From assembly GCA_013002295.1 (NCBI GenBank), contig JABDKI010000035.1, forward strand, positions 1-38,976: a DNA stretch of 38,976 nucleotides, read 5' to 3'. The DNA comes from Altererythrobacter sp. (GTDB lineage: Bacteria > Pseudomonadota > Alphaproteobacteria > Sphingomonadales > Sphingomonadaceae). Below are positions 26,572 through 38,070 of this stretch, piece after piece; position 1 is the stretch's first letter, and every line of letters starts with the position of its first letter. The notes beneath the pieces were generated by a model that worked only from the letters and a program-made list of their open reading frames with translations, was not told the DNA's origin and did not search any database. The translations under genes and the position numbers were made by a program.

Positions 26572-29500
26572 ATGGGATACCCAGCGCCCCAGGGCTTGTA
26601 TGACTCGCGTAACGAACATGACGCCTGTGGTGTCGGTTTTGTCGCGCATATCAAAGGCGTGCCTTCGCACGACATCGTCACGCAAGCGTTGGAAATTCTC
26701 AAGAACATCGATCACCGCGGTGCTGTCGGCGCCGATCCATTGCTGGGTGATGGTGCGGGAATCCTGCTGCAAATCCCCGATCCGCTGATTCGCAAATGGG
26801 CGAAAGAACAAGGTCGTGATTTGCCCGCACCCGGCGACTACGCTGTGGCGATGTGCTTCATGCCGCAGGACGAGGCGGCGCGTGCTTTTGTAACCGAACA
26901 GTTCGAGCGATTTACTGCAAAAGAGGGCCAGACACTGATCGGCTGGCGCGATGTGCCGGTAAATCTGGATGGCTTGGGCAAGGCCGTGGTCGATTCGATG
27001 CCGGTGATCCAGCAAGCGATCATCGCCCGCGGAGACAATTGCGCCGATCAAGACGCGTTCGAACGCAAAGTGATCGTGATCCGCAAACAGACGCTCAATC
27101 CGCTGAGTGCGCAGGCGGAAAAGCACGATCTGCCGGGCCTGACTGATACCTATATGCCCAGCTTCTCAAGCCGGACGATTGTTTACAAGGGCCTGTTGCT
27201 CGCAAATCAGGTAGGCAGTTTCTACGACGATTTGCGTGATCCGGATTGCGTTAGCGCGCTGGGCCTTGTGCACCAAAGGTTCAGCACCAACACCTTCCCC
27301 AGCTGGCGCTTGGCTCACCCCTATCGCATGATTGCGCACAATGGTGAGATCAATACCGTTCGCGGCAATGTGAACTGGATGAATGCGCGCCGCCGCACGA
27401 TGGAATCGACGCTGCTGGGCCCCGATTTGGACAAAATGTGGCCGCTAATTCCGCACGGCCAGTCTGACACCGCATGTCTCGACAATGCACTCGAACTGCT
27501 GCTTGCGGGCGGATACAGCCTTGCGCATGCGATGATGATGCTGATGCCAGAGGCTTGGGCGAAGAACGAGCTGATGGATGCCGAACGCAGGGCATTCTAC
27601 GAATATCACGCGGCTTTGATGGAGCCATGGGATGGCCCCGCCGCAGTCGCATTTACCGATGGCCGCCAGATCGGCGCCACGCTGGACCGCAATGGTCTGC
27701 GCCCCGCGCGTTTCTGCGTGACAAAGGACGATATCGTCTGCCTCGCATCGGAAAGCGGCGTGCTGCCGTTTGCCGAGGAAGACGTCATCCGCAAATGGCG
27801 CTTGCAGCCAGGCAAGATGCTGCTGATCGATTTCGAGCAGGGTCGCATCATCGAAGATGCCGAGCTGAAGGCCAATCTTGCCAGCGCGCAGCCTTACGAA
27901 AAATGGCTGAGCCAAGCGCAATACAAGCTCGACGATCTGGATGTGGTCGACCCCGAGTTCGCCCAGCTTCCGCAAGACGAGAATCAGGACACGCCCACTC
28001 TGCTGCAAGCGCAGCAGGCATTCGGCTACACACAGGAAGACATCGCCAAATTCCTGGAGCCGATGGCAGTGCGGGGCGAAGACCCGATCGGTTCGATGGG
28101 CACGGACACGCCGATCGCGGTGCTCTCTAACCGCAGCCGTCTGCTGTACGATTATTTCAAGCAGAACTTTGCGCAGGTCACGAATCCGCCGATCGATCCG
28201 ATCCGTGAAGAGCTGGTGATGAGCCTTCTTTCGATGATCGGGCCGCGCCCGAACCTGCTCGGCATGGATGCTGGCACGCACAAGCGCCTGGAAATAAGCC
28301 AACCGATCCTCACCAATGAGGATTTGGCCAAGATTCGCTCCGTCGAAGTCGCATTGGATGGTGCGTTCCGCACTGAAACCATCGACATGACTTGGCGCGC
28401 CAGCAAGGGGCCCAAGGGTCTCAAGATGGCGCTGAAGGAAATGTGCTGGGCCGCGACTGAAGCGGTGTTGCAGGACAAGAACATTCTGGTGCTGTCAGAC
28501 CGCAAGCAGGGACCGGACCGGATTCCGATGCCTGCGCTTCTCGCAACAGCCGCTGTGCACCACCATCTGGTGCGACAGGGCCTGCGTATGCAAACCGGAC
28601 TTGTGGTCGAAACAGGCGAGGCGCGCGAGGTGCATCACTATTGCGTGCTGGCAGGTTACGGCGCGGAAGCGATCAATCCCTATATCGCGTTCGAGACCCT
28701 GGAAGACTTGCGCGCCAAAAAGCACAGCGATCTTTCCGCCGCTGATGCACAGAAGAACTACATCAAAGCGGTAGGCAAAGGCATCCTGAAGGTCATGTCC
28801 AAGATGGGCATTTCGACTTACCAGTCATACTGCGGTGCGCAGATCTTCGATGCGGTCGGCCTGTCCAGCGATTTCATCGAGAACTATTTCAAGGGCACCG
28901 CGACCACCATCGAAGGCGTAGGCCTGAAGGAAGTGGCCGAGGAAACCGTGCGTCGCCATGCGCAGGCCTATGGCAACAATCCTCTGTATAAGAACATGCT
29001 CGATGTCGGCGGGATCTACCAATATCGCCTTCGCGGTGAAGAACACGCATGGACACCGGAAAACGTCGCATTCTTGCAGCACGCGGTGCGCGGCAACAAG
29101 CATGCCGACTACGAGTCCTTCGCCAAAAGCGTGAACGAGCAATCCGAACGCCTGCTGACAATTCGCGGTCTTATGGAGTTCAAGAAGGCGGACGAAGCTA
29201 TCCCGCTGGATGAAGTCGAGCCTGCAAGCGAAATCGTCAAACGTTTCAGCACCGGCGCGATGAGCTTCGGCTCGATCAGCCACGAAGCGCACTCGACTCT
29301 CGCCATCGCGATGAACCGTATCGGCGGGCGTTCGAACACTGGCGAAGGCGGCGAAGAGCCTGCGCGTTTCAAGCCGATGGAAAATGGCGATTCGATGCGC
29401 AGCCGGATCAAGCAGGTCGCATCGGGCCGGTTCGGCGTGACCACCGAATATCTCGTCAATTCGGACGATATCCAGATCAAGATGGCACAAGGCGCGAAGC

Positions 29501-31224
29501 CCGGCGAAGGCGGCCAACTGCCTGGCCATAAGGTCGACAAGCGGATTGGCGCAGTGCGCCATTCGACCCCGGGTGTTGGCTTGATCAGCCCGCCTCCGCA
29601 CCACGATATCTATTCGATCGAGGATCTGGCGCAGCTGATCCATGATCTCAAAAACACCAATCCGGTGGCGCGCATTTCTGTGAAACTTGTGTCCGAAGTG
29701 GGCGTTGGCACCGTTGCTGCAGGCGTTTCAAAGGCTCGCGCAGACCATGTGACCATCGCAGGCTATGATGGCGGCACAGGTGCATCACCTTTGACCAGCC
29801 TGACCCACGCGGGCTCGCCATGGGAAATCGGCCTGGCAGAGACACAGCAGACGCTGCTTTTGAACGATCTGCGTTCGCGCATTGCAGTCCAGGTTGATGG
29901 CGGTCTGCGTACAGGCCGCGACGTCGCCATCGGCGCGCTGTTGGGTGCTGACGAGTTCGGCTTTGCCACAGCTCCGCTGATCGCGGCAGGCTGCATCATG
30001 ATGCGCAAGTGCCATTTGAACACCTGCCCTGTAGGCGTAGCGACACAAGATCCTGTTCTGCGTGCGCGTTTTACCGGCCAACCAGAACATGTGGTCAATT
30101 ACATGTTCTTCGTTGCGGAGGAATTGCGCCAGATCATGGCGGAAATGGGCTTCCGCACAGTTGAGGAAATGGTTGGCCGGGTCGACAAACTCGATATGCG
30201 CCGGGTGGACCGCCATTGGAAAGCCGCAGGCGTCAATCTCTCGCGTCTGCTGACCAAAGTCGACATTCCTGAGGATGCGCCGCTGCACAACACGGAAACG
30301 CAGGATCACGGCCTTTCAGGCGCGATGGATAACGAGCTGATTGCGGCATGCAAGGACGCGATCAGCGAAGGCAAGCCAGTGCAATTGACCCGCGAAATTC
30401 GCAATGTGAACCGCACTGTCGGCACCATGCTGTCAGGCGAAATCGCCAAGGCCTATGGCCACGAAGGCCTGCCCGCTGACACGATCCGCATCAACTTAAG
30501 CGGTGTGGCCGGCCAAAGCTTCGCCGCATGGCTCGCGCATGGTGTCACGCTCGATCTGTCGGGTGATGCCAATGACTATGTTGGCAAGGGCCTGTCGGGC
30601 GGGCGCGTTATCGTGAAGCAGCCCGAGGGCATTGAGCGCGATCCGGCGGACAACATCATCGTTGGCAATACCGTGCTTTACGGCGCGATAGCCGGTGAAG
30701 CCTATTTCGAAGGTGTTGCGGGCGAACGTTTCGCGGTGCGCAATTCCGGCGCGATCGCTGTTGTCGAAGGGGCGGGCGATCACGCGTGCGAATATATGAC
30801 CGGCGGCGTTGTGGTCGTGCTTGGCAAGACAGGTCGCAATTTTGCCGCCGGGATGAGCGGCGGCGTTGCCTATGTTTACGACCCCGAAGGCAAGTTCGAA
30901 CAGCTAGTCAATCCGGCTCAAGTTGATCTGGTGCCGATGACCGATGCGCGCGATGAGGAAGACGGCACGGGCCGGCCTTCACAGCGCCCACAATCGGTCA
31001 ATGATTTCGGCATGGGCGACATGCTGCGCCACGATGGCGAGCGGTTGAAAATTCTGGTCGAGCGCCACAAGCTTCATACCAGCAGTGCGAAGGCCGCCGC
31101 GATCCTCGACAATTGGGACGCTGAAGTCAGCAAATTCGTCAAAGTCATGCCGCGCGACTACGAACGCGCGCTGCGCCAACTCGAAGCCGAGCGCGATGAA
31201 GCCGCTTCGGTTGCAGCAGAATAA
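26572..31224 (+). CDS. gltB: Glutamate synthase large subunit
   Basis: [16 protein letters not shown]-terminal nucleophile Cys, [60 protein letters not shown]. Confidence 0.97.
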   Translation: MGYPAPQGLYDSRNEHDACGVGFVAHIKGVPSHDIVTQALEILKNIDHRGAVGADPLLGDGAGILLQIPDPLIRKWAKEQGRDLPAPGDYAVAMCFMPQDEAARAFVTEQFERFTAKEGQTLIGWRDVPVNLDGLGKAVVDSMPVIQQAIIARGDNCADQDAFERKVIVIRKQTLNPLSAQAEKHDLPGLTDTYMPSFSSRTIVYKGLLLANQVGSFYDDLRDPDCVSALGLVHQRFSTNTFPSWRLAHPYRMIAHNGEINTVRGNVNWMNARRRTMESTLLGPDLDKMWPLIPHGQSDTACLDNALELLLAGGYSLAHAMMMLMPEAWAKNELMDAERRAFYEYHAALMEPWDGPAAVAFTDGRQIGATLDRNGLRPARFCVTKDDIVCLASESGVLPFAEEDVIRKWRLQPGKMLLIDFEQGRIIEDAELKANLASAQPYEKWLSQAQYKLDDLDVVDPEFAQLPQDENQDTPTLLQAQQAFGYTQEDIAKFLEPMAVRGEDPIGSMGTDTPIAVLSNRSRLLYDYFKQNFAQVTNPPIDPIREELVMSLLSMIGPRPNLLGMDAGTHKRLEISQPILTNEDLAKIRSVEVALDGAFRTETIDMTWRASKGPKGLKMALKEMCWAATEAVLQDKNILVLSDRKQGPDRIPMPALLATAAVHHHLVRQGLRMQTGLVVETGEAREVHHYCVLAGYGAEAINPYIAFETLEDLRAKKHSDLSAADAQKNYIKAVGKGILKVMSKMGISTYQSYCGAQIFDAVGLSSDFIENYFKGTATTIEGVGLKEVAEETVRRHAQAYGNNPLYKNMLDVGGIYQYRLRGEEHAWTPENVAFLQHAVRGNKHADYESFAKSVNEQSERLLTIRGLMEFKKADEAIPLDEVEPASEIVKRFSTGAMSFGSISHEAHSTLAIAMNRIGGRSNTGEGGEEPARFKPMENGDSMRSRIKQVASGRFGVTTEYLVNSDDIQIKMAQGAKPGEGGQLPGHKVDKRIGAVRHSTPGVGLISPPPHHDIYSIEDLAQLIHDLKNTNPVARISVKLVSEVGVGTVAAGVSKARADHVTIAGYDGGTGASPLTSLTHAGSPWEIGLAETQQTLLLNDLRSRIAVQVDGGLRTGRDVAIGALLGADEFGFATAPLIAAGCIMMRKCHLNTCPVGVATQDPVLRARFTGQPEHVVNYMFFVAEELRQIMAEMGFRTVEEMVGRVDKLDMRRVDRHWKAAGVNLSRLLTKVDIPEDAPLHNTETQDHGLSGAMDNELIAACKDAISEGKPVQLTREIRNVNRTVGTMLSGEIAKAYGHEGLPADTIRINLSGVAGQSFAAWLAHGVTLDLSGDANDYVGKGLSGGRVIVKQPEGIERDPADNIIVGNTVLYGAIAGEAYFEGVAGERFAVRNSGAIAVVEGAGDHACEYMTGGVVVVLGKTGRNFAAGMSGGVAYVYDPEGKFEQLVNPAQVDLVPMTDARDEEDGTGRPSQRPQSVNDFGMGDMLRHDGERLKILVERHKLHTSSAKAAAILDNWDAEVSKFVKVMPRDYERALRQLEAERDEAASVAAE

Positions 31225-31243
31225 GATTACGGGACGCTAGAAC

Positions 31244-32680
31244 ATGGGCAAGGATACAGGCTTCCTCGAACTCGACCGGCGCGAGCGCGACTATCTCGAA
31301 CCGAAAGAGCGCTTGAACAATTACCGCGAATTTATCGTGCAGCCAGACGATGCAACCCTGCAAGCGCAGGCGAGCCGCTGCATGGATTGCGGCATTCCGT
31401 ATTGTCACAACGGTTGCCCGGTGAACAACATCATACCGGACTGGAACCATCTGGTATATGAAGGCGATTGGAAGAACGCCTTGGCCGTGCTCCATTCGAC
31501 CAACAATTTCCCCGAGTTTACAGGCCGCATTTGCCCCGCGCCATGCGAGGCAAGCTGCACACTCAACATCACCGATCAGCCGGTTACGATCAAATCGATC
31601 GAATGCGCGATCGTCGATCGCGGCTGGGAAGAAGGCTGGATCACGCCGCAAATGCCGGAGAAGAAGACCGGCAAATCGGTTGCGGTCATCGGTTCTGGTC
31701 CTGCTGGCATGGCGTGCGCGCAGCAGCTGGCGCGCGCAGGCCACACTGTAACGCTGTTTGAAAAGAATGACCGGATCGGCGGATTGCTGCGTTACGGTAT
31801 TCCTGATTTCAAGATGGAAAAGCATCTGATCAACCGCCGTGCGGTGCAGATGGAGGCCGAAGGGGTCGAGTTCAAAACCAGCAAAGAGATAGGTGTCGAT
31901 GTTTCGTTCAAGAGCCTTCAGGAAAACTACGACGCCGTAGTGCTCGCGGGCGGAGCAGAAGATGCCCGGCCTCTGCAAATTCCCGGCGCGGAAATGACAG
32001 GCGTGCGTCTGGCGATGGAGTTCCTGACCCAGCAGAACAAGCGCAATGCCGGCGATGATGAGGTGCGCGCGGCACCGCGCGGCAGCTTGCTAGCCACCGG
32101 CAAGAAGGTGGTCGTGATCGGCGGCGGCGATACCGGTAGCGACTGTGTTGGCACATCCAACCGCCAGGGCGCGGAAAGCGTCGTACAGCTGGAGATCATG
32201 CCCAAACCGCCGGAGAAGGAAGACAAGGCAATGACGTGGCCGGATTGGCCGCTGAAGCTGCGCACCTCTTCCAGCCATGAGGAAGGTGTCGAGCGCGACT
32301 GGGCCGTGTTGGCCAAGCGGGTGGTGGGTGATGGCGAAACCGTGACCGGACTGGAATGCGTACGCGTCGAATGGAAAGACGGCCGTATGCAGGAGATCGA
32401 AGGAAGCGACTTCACTATCGAAGCCGATCTGATTCTGCTCGCGATGGGTTTTGTCGGGCCGAAGAAAGCGGGCCTGCTTGATCAGACCGGTGTCGAACTG
32501 ACAGATCGCGGAAACGTTGCCGCGGACACAGATAGCTATACGACCAGCGTTGAGAACGTCTTTGCATGCGGCGATATGCGGCGCGGACAATCGCTTGTCG
32601 TCTGGGCGATTCGTGAAGGGCGCCAGGCTGCACGCGCAGTAGACCAAGCACTCATGGGTGTATCTGAACTGCCACGCTAA
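31244..32680 (+). CDS. gltD: Glutamate synthase small subunit
   Basis: [39 protein letters not shown], two dinucleotide-binding motifs ([27 protein letters not shown]). Confidence 0.97.
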   Translation: MGKDTGFLELDRRERDYLEPKERLNNYREFIVQPDDATLQAQASRCMDCGIPYCHNGCPVNNIIPDWNHLVYEGDWKNALAVLHSTNNFPEFTGRICPAPCEASCTLNITDQPVTIKSIECAIVDRGWEEGWITPQMPEKKTGKSVAVIGSGPAGMACAQQLARAGHTVTLFEKNDRIGGLLRYGIPDFKMEKHLINRRAVQMEAEGVEFKTSKEIGVDVSFKSLQENYDAVVLAGGAEDARPLQIPGAEMTGVRLAMEFLTQQNKRNAGDDEVRAAPRGSLLATGKKVVVIGGGDTGSDCVGTSNRQGAESVVQLEIMPKPPEKEDKAMTWPDWPLKLRTSSSHEEGVERDWAVLAKRVVGDGETVTGLECVRVEWKDGRMQEIEGSDFTIEADLILLAMGFVGPKKAGLLDQTGVELTDRGNVAADTDSYTTSVENVFACGDMRRGQSLVVWAIREGRQAARAVDQALMGVSELPR

Positions 32681-32686
32681 GAACCT

Positions 32687-32775
32687 GTCCGTATTTCTCA
32701 CACCAGATGTCGGCCTCATACAATGCAATCGGTGAAAAATACTTCACTCCAGTAAGTGGTTGAGAGAAAACGGAC
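32687..32775 (+). promoter_or_regulatory. Candidate structured 5' leader upstream of the porin gene
   Basis: Closing stem GTCCGT(32687-32692)/ACGGAC(32770-32775) extended by TTCTCA/TGAGA, with internal CACC/GGTG and ACTT/AAGT helices; followed directly by AGGGGA and the ATG. Confidence 0.35.
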
Positions 32776-32788
32776 TTAGGGGAATGCA

Positions 32789-34111
32789 ATGCAGGTCGCA
32801 CTGCGTGCGCGGATTTCGCGCACTTTACTGGCAGCGAGTTCTGCGCTTAGCGCAACGTTGCTGGCGTTTCTTCTGGCAGCTCCGGCCCATGCCAGCGAAG
32901 AGACGAATAGCCCAGAGGCGATCGGCCCCGAACTGGATTCTTCCGCAGAGGTTGCGCGAGACCCGTCAGCCGCGTCAGTCGCGCCGGCTGCATCCACTCC
33001 TCCAGCACCGCCGCAAACCGAACCCGTCATGTTCAAGCTTGTGGCCTCCCAATTTGTCGATACGCCGGTGCAAGGCGATGCGCCAAAAACCGTGCGCTAT
33101 TCCGGCCGGGTCGATGGCTATCTCGACATTAGCGGCAGTGCGTTCGGCGGCGATGACAGCCTGACGTTGACGGTCCGGCCCGAATACACCTGGGGCAAGG
33201 ATTCCAACGGTGAGATTGGCCTGATCCCGAACAACACCGCGCTATTTCGCGCAGAAGGCCGCGGCGATTTTGATCTATCCGTGAGTGTGTCCAAGCGCTG
33301 GAGTTCGGGCGCAAAACTGACCGCGGGCAAAGTCAATGTGCTCGATCTGGGCGCAAAACTGCCAGTGGTTGGCAGCGACGGGCACTTCGGATTTCAAAAC
33401 CTGTCGATGGCGCTGCCGCCTTCGGCCATCATCGCAAACACGCTGACCGGTGCATTCCTGGAAGTGCCGACTGAGAAGGTGCTGTACCGCCTGTGGGTTT
33501 ACGACCCGGACTCGCAATATCAGCGCAGCGGGTTCGAGACCGCTTTTGAAAGCGGCGTCGGTTTCCTGGGTTCAGTCACCTTCCCAGTCAAAGTGGGCGG
33601 AAAGCCGGGATATTACGCGCTCAAATTGTCCGGCTCGACCCGCGATGACATCAATGTCGACTCTCTCCCGGCGGCGCTGATCCCTTCGCCCGGATCCGCC
33701 TTCGGCAACAAGAGCGGGGAGTTTGCGGCTGTTCTCGCGGGATATCAATATCTGGGCGTGTATCCAGAGGCGCCCGGCAAAGGCTGGGGCATTTTCGGGC
33801 AAGTCTATATCTCGAATGGCGATCCGACCTTCCTTGATCGCAGCGCGATGCTAGGCATTTCAGGCAATCCGCGTTTCCGCCCGCAAGATCGGTTCGGCGC
33901 GGCCTGGTTCCGCTATTCTCTGACCAATGGCCTTGTCCGCGCACTGGACCAGCGGCTGGCGCTGCAAGACGAAGAGGGCGTCGAGTATTTCTACACACTT
34001 GGCCTTAGCGACAATTTCCAAGTCACTGCCAACGTGCAGGTGATCGACAGCGCGGTGAGCGCGCGCGACACCGGCGTAATGGCGGGCTTGCGTGTAACCG
34101 CAAGTTTTTAG
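32789..34111 (+). CDS. Carbohydrate-selective porin OprB family-like outer-membrane protein
   Basis: Signal peptide, OprB-like features (YSGRVDGYLDISG, GIFGQVYISNGDPTFLDRSAMLGISG), alternating beta pattern and C-terminal Phe. Confidence 0.78.
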   Translation: MQVALRARISRTLLAASSALSATLLAFLLAAPAHASEETNSPEAIGPELDSSAEVARDPSAASVAPAASTPPAPPQTEPVMFKLVASQFVDTPVQGDAPKTVRYSGRVDGYLDISGSAFGGDDSLTLTVRPEYTWGKDSNGEIGLIPNNTALFRAEGRGDFDLSVSVSKRWSSGAKLTAGKVNVLDLGAKLPVVGSDGHFGFQNLSMALPPSAIIANTLTGAFLEVPTEKVLYRLWVYDPDSQYQRSGFETAFESGVGFLGSVTFPVKVGGKPGYYALKLSGSTRDDINVDSLPAALIPSPGSAFGNKSGEFAAVLAGYQYLGVYPEAPGKGWGIFGQVYISNGDPTFLDRSAMLGISGNPRFRPQDRFGAAWFRYSLTNGLVRALDQRLALQDEEGVEYFYTLGLSDNFQVTANVQVIDSAVSARDTGVMAGLRVTASF

Positions 34112-34121
34112 CCTGAGCAGA

Positions 34122-34907
34122 CTAGCCCTGCTTCCTCGCCCGCTCCTGCACGGCGGCGCGGCGCGCCTCGACTTCCTCGGGCGTAACGGCAGAATTTGCG
34201 GCGGATGACAACTCCGCCTCCAGCGACATGCCGTCTGCAAAGCTTTGCGCATAGCCATCATCGATCAGCCGCTTGTATTTTGCCAGAAAGGCCGGATCGA
34301 TGCTCGCCATATCGGCGGCCAGTTTTCTGGCCAGCGGCAGCAATTCTTCCGGCTCGACCACATGGTTCACCAACCCCCATTCCTTCGCTGTCTGTGCATG
34401 AAGGAAATTGCCGGTGAAGCTCAGCTCTTTCGCGCGGCTGATACCGATCATCCGCGAGAGCTTTTGCGACAGGCCCCAACCCGGAACGATCCCGACGCGG
34501 GCATGCGTATCTGCAAAGCGGGCATTGCTGGCCGCGATCAGGACATCGCAGGCAATCGCGACTTCGAACCCGCCCGTGATCGCCACGCCATTGATCGCAC
34601 CGATCACAGGTTTGCGGCACAGCTCGATCGCCTTGACCGGATTCTCATCCGCGCCCTTGGCATTGGCTGCGCCCAGCGCGCCCTCTTGCGAACCCAATTC
34701 CTTCAGATCGAGCCCGGCGGTGAACGCCCGCTCCCCCGCGCCGGTCAAGATCACCACGCGCACGCTGTCATCCTCATCAACCTGCTTCATGACATGGTAG
34801 AGCCGCGACCGCAGCGCTTTGGACAGCGCATTCATCGCTTCAGGGCGGTTGAGAGTGACCGTGGCCACATTGTCGCTGATCTCCAGCAGGACTGTATCTT
34901 CGCTCAT
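34122..34907 (-). CDS. Enoyl-CoA hydratase/isomerase family protein
   Basis: VTLNRPEAMNALS, GAGERAFTAGLDLKEL, KPVIGAINGVAITGGFEVAIACDVLIA motifs. Confidence 0.94.
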   Translation of the reverse strand: MSEDTVLLEISDNVATVTLNRPEAMNALSKALRSRLYHVMKQVDEDDSVRVVILTGAGERAFTAGLDLKELGSQEGALGAANAKGADENPVKAIELCRKPVIGAINGVAITGGFEVAIACDVLIAASNARFADTHARVGIVPGWGLSQKLSRMIGISRAKELSFTGNFLHAQTAKEWGLVNHVVEPEELLPLARKLAADMASIDPAFLAKYKRLIDDGYAQSFADGMSLEAELSSAANSAVTPEEVEARRAAVQERARKQG

Positions 34908-34916
34908 TTCTCGCTC

Positions 34917-35252
34917 CTACTCCGCACCACTCGCGCAGCCTACGCAATTGGTCACACTGGGATCATGCCTAAGGCGTTTGCCGGCGATTTCCTCCCCGCA
35001 CTTTAGGCAATACCCCCATTCGCCATCGTCGATCCGTTCCAGCGCAGCTGAAACCCGCAACCGTTCGGCCGCGCGGCGGCGCTCGGCCGCTTGCGCCATG
35101 GCCTGCTGCTGCATCGCATCCATCCGGCTCAATCGCCCGACGCTGTCCTGTTGCAGCTCAACCGTGTCGCGCGAGTCCGCGTTGGACGCATCTTCTAGGT
35201 CCAGTTCCTCGCGGCGGACGAGCAAGGCTTTGCGGGCTTCATCTTCAGTCAT
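34917..35252 (-). CDS. DksA/TraR-family C4 zinc finger protein
   Basis: GEWGYCLKCGEEIAGKRLRHDPSVTNCVGC CxxC...CxxC finger after a coiled-coil-like N-terminus. Confidence 0.88.
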   Translation of the reverse strand: MTEDEARKALLVRREELDLEDASNADSRDTVELQQDSVGRLSRMDAMQQQAMAQAAERRRAAERLRVSAALERIDDGEWGYCLKCGEEIAGKRLRHDPSVTNCVGCASGAE

Positions 35253-35341
35253 CAGAAACAGACTTTCCTACACTTGGTCTGACAGAGCAAGGTTGCCCGA
35301 TGCGCAGCCATGCCACGATCCCGACCAGCGGCATTGTGCCA

Positions 35342-35418
35342 AAAGTCACACTTGCCTGTTGGAAATCTGCGGAAAATGACAATCTTGTCAGTAAGTTGCG
35401 CGGAAAGTCACACTTTCC
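35342..35418. repeat. Two AAAGTCACACTT elements flanking TGACA-ATCT-TGTCA, upstream of the dksA-like gene
   Basis: AAAGTCACACTT at 35342-35353 and 35404-35415; the second lies in a perfect palindrome GGAAAGT-CAC-ACTTTCC (35402-35418). Confidence 0.65.
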
Positions 35419-35452
35419 CAAAGCGTATCTGGCGTTCCATGGTTGTCTGCGT

Positions 35453-36130
35453 CTACCAATCGATGGCCCCGCGACCATGCCGCACAAGGAAAGCATTCGC
35501 CTGGCTGAACGGCCTGGAGCCGAAGAATCCGCGATGTGCCGAAAGCGGGCTTGGGTGCGGGCTTTTGATGATCAGATGATGATCGCCTCCACCCAATCCG
35601 CGAACACGACCAGCCTTCTTCTGTGCATGGCTGCCCCACAGGATAAACACCGTCGGCAGGCCCTGACCCACCACCGCCGCGACGCAGGCATCGGTTATTG
35701 CATCCCAGCCGCGCCCGGCATGGCTGCCCGCCTGACCGGATTCGACGGTCAGCGTGTTGTTGAGGAGCAGCACGCCCTGTTTGGCCCAGCGTGTCAGGTC
35801 ACCACTAGCGGGCGGCGCTGCGCCGAGATCGGCCTCGATTTCCTGATAGATATTGCGCAGGCTTGGCGGCAGCTTCACGCCGTCGCGCACCGAGAAAGAC
35901 AGACCATGCGCCTGACCGGGCCCGTGATAGGGGTCTTGCCCCAGGATCACGACCCGCACCCGATCAAGCGGCGTCATCGCGAGCGCCGCCAAGCGTTCAC
36001 CGCGCGGCGGGAAGATCGCTTTGCCCGCACCTTCTTGAGCGCGCAGCCAACCGCCCAGCTTGCGTGCTTCGGGTGTTTGCAGGGCCGGCTCCAATGCGCC
36101 GCGCCAACTGTCCGGGATCGTATCGGTCAT
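35453..36130 (-). CDS. ung: Uracil-DNA glycosylase
   Basis: VVILGQDPYHGPGQAHGLSFSV, GVLLLNNTLTVE, KSPHPSPLSAHRGFFGSRPFSQAN motifs. Confidence 0.96.
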   Translation of the reverse strand: MTDTIPDSWRGALEPALQTPEARKLGGWLRAQEGAGKAIFPPRGERLAALAMTPLDRVRVVILGQDPYHGPGQAHGLSFSVRDGVKLPPSLRNIYQEIEADLGAAPPASGDLTRWAKQGVLLLNNTLTVESGQAGSHAGRGWDAITDACVAAVVGQGLPTVFILWGSHAQKKAGRVRGLGGGDHHLIIKSPHPSPLSAHRGFFGSRPFSQANAFLVRHGRGAIDW

Positions 36131-36210
36131 GGCGCAAGGATAAGCCGCTGTGATGCGTTACGTCACCACCCCTTTCCCTCTTTCCCCAATCGGCGTAAGG
36201 CGAAGGGCAT

Positions 36211-36831
36211 ATGACAGTACATTTTCACGAAGAAGACCTGCCCGCTGGCGTGCTCGCTGGAGACGCGCCCTTGGCCGTAGACACAGAGACCATGGGCCTG
36301 ATCACACACCGTGATCGGTTGTGCGTGGTACAGATCAGCGATGGCAGCGGCGATGAACACCTTGTGCGCTTTGGCCCGGACAGTTCGTATGACGCGCCCA
36401 ATCTCAAGGCCCTGCTCGCCGATGAAAGCCGCCTGAAACTGTATCACTTCGCCCGCTTCGACCTCGCCGCTATCGAGCACTATCTGGGTGTAGTCGCAGC
36501 GCCGGTGTTCTGCACCAAGATCGCCAGCAAGCTCGTACGGACTTACACGGACCGGCATGGCCTGAAGAATCTGGTCGATGAAGTGTTGCATGAAAACCTG
36601 TCCAAACAGCAACAGTCGTCTGATTGGGGCGGGCCGGACTTGAACGATGCCCAGCGTGAATATGCAGCGTCTGATGTGCGCTATCTGCACCGTTTGCGCG
36701 ACGAGCTGATCAAGCGTCTGGAGCGCGAAGGGCGCTTGGAAATGGCGCAAGCATGCTTTGACTTTCTGCCAACGCGTGCGCGGCTCGATATCGCTGGCTG
36801 GCCGGATCACGACATATTCAGCCACAGTTGA
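36211..36831 (+). CDS. Ribonuclease D-like 3'-5' exonuclease
   Basis: LAVDTETMGLITHRDRLCVVQIS, LKLYHFARFDLAAI, EYAASDVRYLHRLRDEL (DEDDy exonuclease motifs). Confidence 0.92.
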   Translation: MTVHFHEEDLPAGVLAGDAPLAVDTETMGLITHRDRLCVVQISDGSGDEHLVRFGPDSSYDAPNLKALLADESRLKLYHFARFDLAAIEHYLGVVAAPVFCTKIASKLVRTYTDRHGLKNLVDEVLHENLSKQQQSSDWGGPDLNDAQREYAASDVRYLHRLRDELIKRLEREGRLEMAQACFDFLPTRARLDIAGWPDHDIFSHS

Positions 36832-36856
36832 TCTGCAAGAAGTATACCCCGCCCAC

Positions 36857-37522
36857 ATGGTCACTCACCGCCGCATAGAAACCAATGAAGCCAAGCAGCT
36901 TCGCAACCAGCGACAGCATTTTGCTGCGCCCGGTGGTTCGCATGATCGCTTGGTGAAATTTCTTGGCAAGGCGCTCCCCATGGGAGTGGGCGTTGTCGCC
37001 GCGCTGATGATCATCACACCGCTATCACCGGGCTCCGAAGTCAGCTTCCTGCTTGATCGCAACAAGGTGGCAATGATCGATGAGCGGCTGTCGGTCTCCA
37101 ATGCAATGTATCGCGGGCAGGATGATGGTGGGCGGCCATTTTCTTTGACGGCAGGCGAAGCCGTTCAACGCTCAAGCCGCGAAGGCATCGTCCGGATGGA
37201 AGATATGATGGCGCAGATCCTGTTGCGCGACGGCCCTGCACGTATCAGCGCAGAAGGCGGCGCCTACGATATCGATCAGGAAATCATGACCGTCGATGGG
37301 CCACTACGGCTTTCAGCTGCCGATGGATACACCATGACCGCGCGCGGCGTGTCCGTTGACCTGCAATCGCGCATGATGGTGGGCGATGGTCGGGTGGAGG
37401 GCGAAGTCCCTGCCGGCGCTTTTGAAGCTGACCGTATCGAAGTAGACATTGATGAGCGCAAAATCTCCTTGCGCGGGAATGCCCGTTTGACCATGCGTCC
37501 GGGCGAATTGAGGGTACCGTAA
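36857..37522 (+). CDS. lptC: LPS export ABC transporter periplasmic protein LptC
   Basis: Single N-terminal TM, then the LptC-like region (GPARISAEGGAYDIDQEIMTVDGPLRLSAADGYTMTARGVSVDLQSRMMVGDGRVEG); sits between rnd-like and lptA. Confidence 0.87.
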   Translation: MVTHRRIETNEAKQLRNQRQHFAAPGGSHDRLVKFLGKALPMGVGVVAALMIITPLSPGSEVSFLLDRNKVAMIDERLSVSNAMYRGQDDGGRPFSLTAGEAVQRSSREGIVRMEDMMAQILLRDGPARISAEGGAYDIDQEIMTVDGPLRLSAADGYTMTARGVSVDLQSRMMVGDGRVEGEVPAGAFEADRIEVDIDERKISLRGNARLTMRPGELRVP

Positions 37523-38067
37523 TGGCGAAGAATCTGGTCACTACATCTGCACGTTCAGCTGCAATCGGCTTTGTCGCCACGCTGGCCTTGTTCAGCGGGA
37601 TACAACTCAATGCGCAAGCATTCTCTGGCCACAACTCCAACGCGCCGGTGCAATTCGACGCGGGCGATATCGATGTTGAAGATCGGCAAAATCGCGTCGT
37701 GCTGGTCGGCGGCGTAACCGTGACGCAGGCGGGACTAACAGTCCGCTCACAGCGTATGCTGGTGAATTATAGCGATACGGGGAGTCTTTCGATTGCGCGG
37801 ATCACAGCAACCGGCGGTGTGAATGTGCAGCGAGGCAATGAGCGCGCGAGCGGCGATGTCGCCGTCTATGACTTGCAGCGCCGTATCATCACCATGGCAG
37901 GCAATGTGACGCTCAGCCGCGGGGGCGACAATCTGCGTGGCGGGCGCCTGACGATTGATCTCAATTCAGGCCGGGCAAGCGTTGATGGACAAGCGGCAAC
38001 CAATGGGGAAAGCTCCAACGGCCGGGTAACCGGGACATTTACCGTCGCAGGAAGTGACGAGAACTAG
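37522..38067 (+). CDS. lptA: LptA/OstA-like LPS transport periplasmic protein
   Basis: Signal peptide, then PVQFDAGDIDVEDRQNRVVLVGGVTVTQAGLTVRSQRMLVNY and VAVYDLQRRIITMAGNVTLSRGGDNLRGGRLTIDLNSG (OstA repeats). Confidence 0.9.
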   Translation: MAKNLVTTSARSAAIGFVATLALFSGIQLNAQAFSGHNSNAPVQFDAGDIDVEDRQNRVVLVGGVTVTQAGLTVRSQRMLVNYSDTGSLSIARITATGGVNVQRGNERASGDVAVYDLQRRIITMAGNVTLSRGGDNLRGGRLTIDLNSGRASVDGQAATNGESSNGRVTGTFTVAGSDEN

Positions 38068-38070
38068 ACG

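Noticed and set aside
27445-28302. Long antisense ORFs within gltB (also 28825..29643 and 29785..30309)
   Set aside because: The gltB reading frame is continuous and conserved; the opposite-strand frames look like codon-bias artefacts.
35245-35334. Possible upstream peptide MPLVGIVAWLRIGQPCSVRPSVGKSVSDD overlapping the dksA-like ATG
   Set aside because: The stop/start overlap is suggestive of coupling, but there is no visible ribosome binding site and no other coding evidence.
35300-36214. 304-aa plus-strand ORF across the dksA-like promoter and ung
   Set aside because: Mostly antisense to ung, which has unmistakable uracil-DNA glycosylase motifs.
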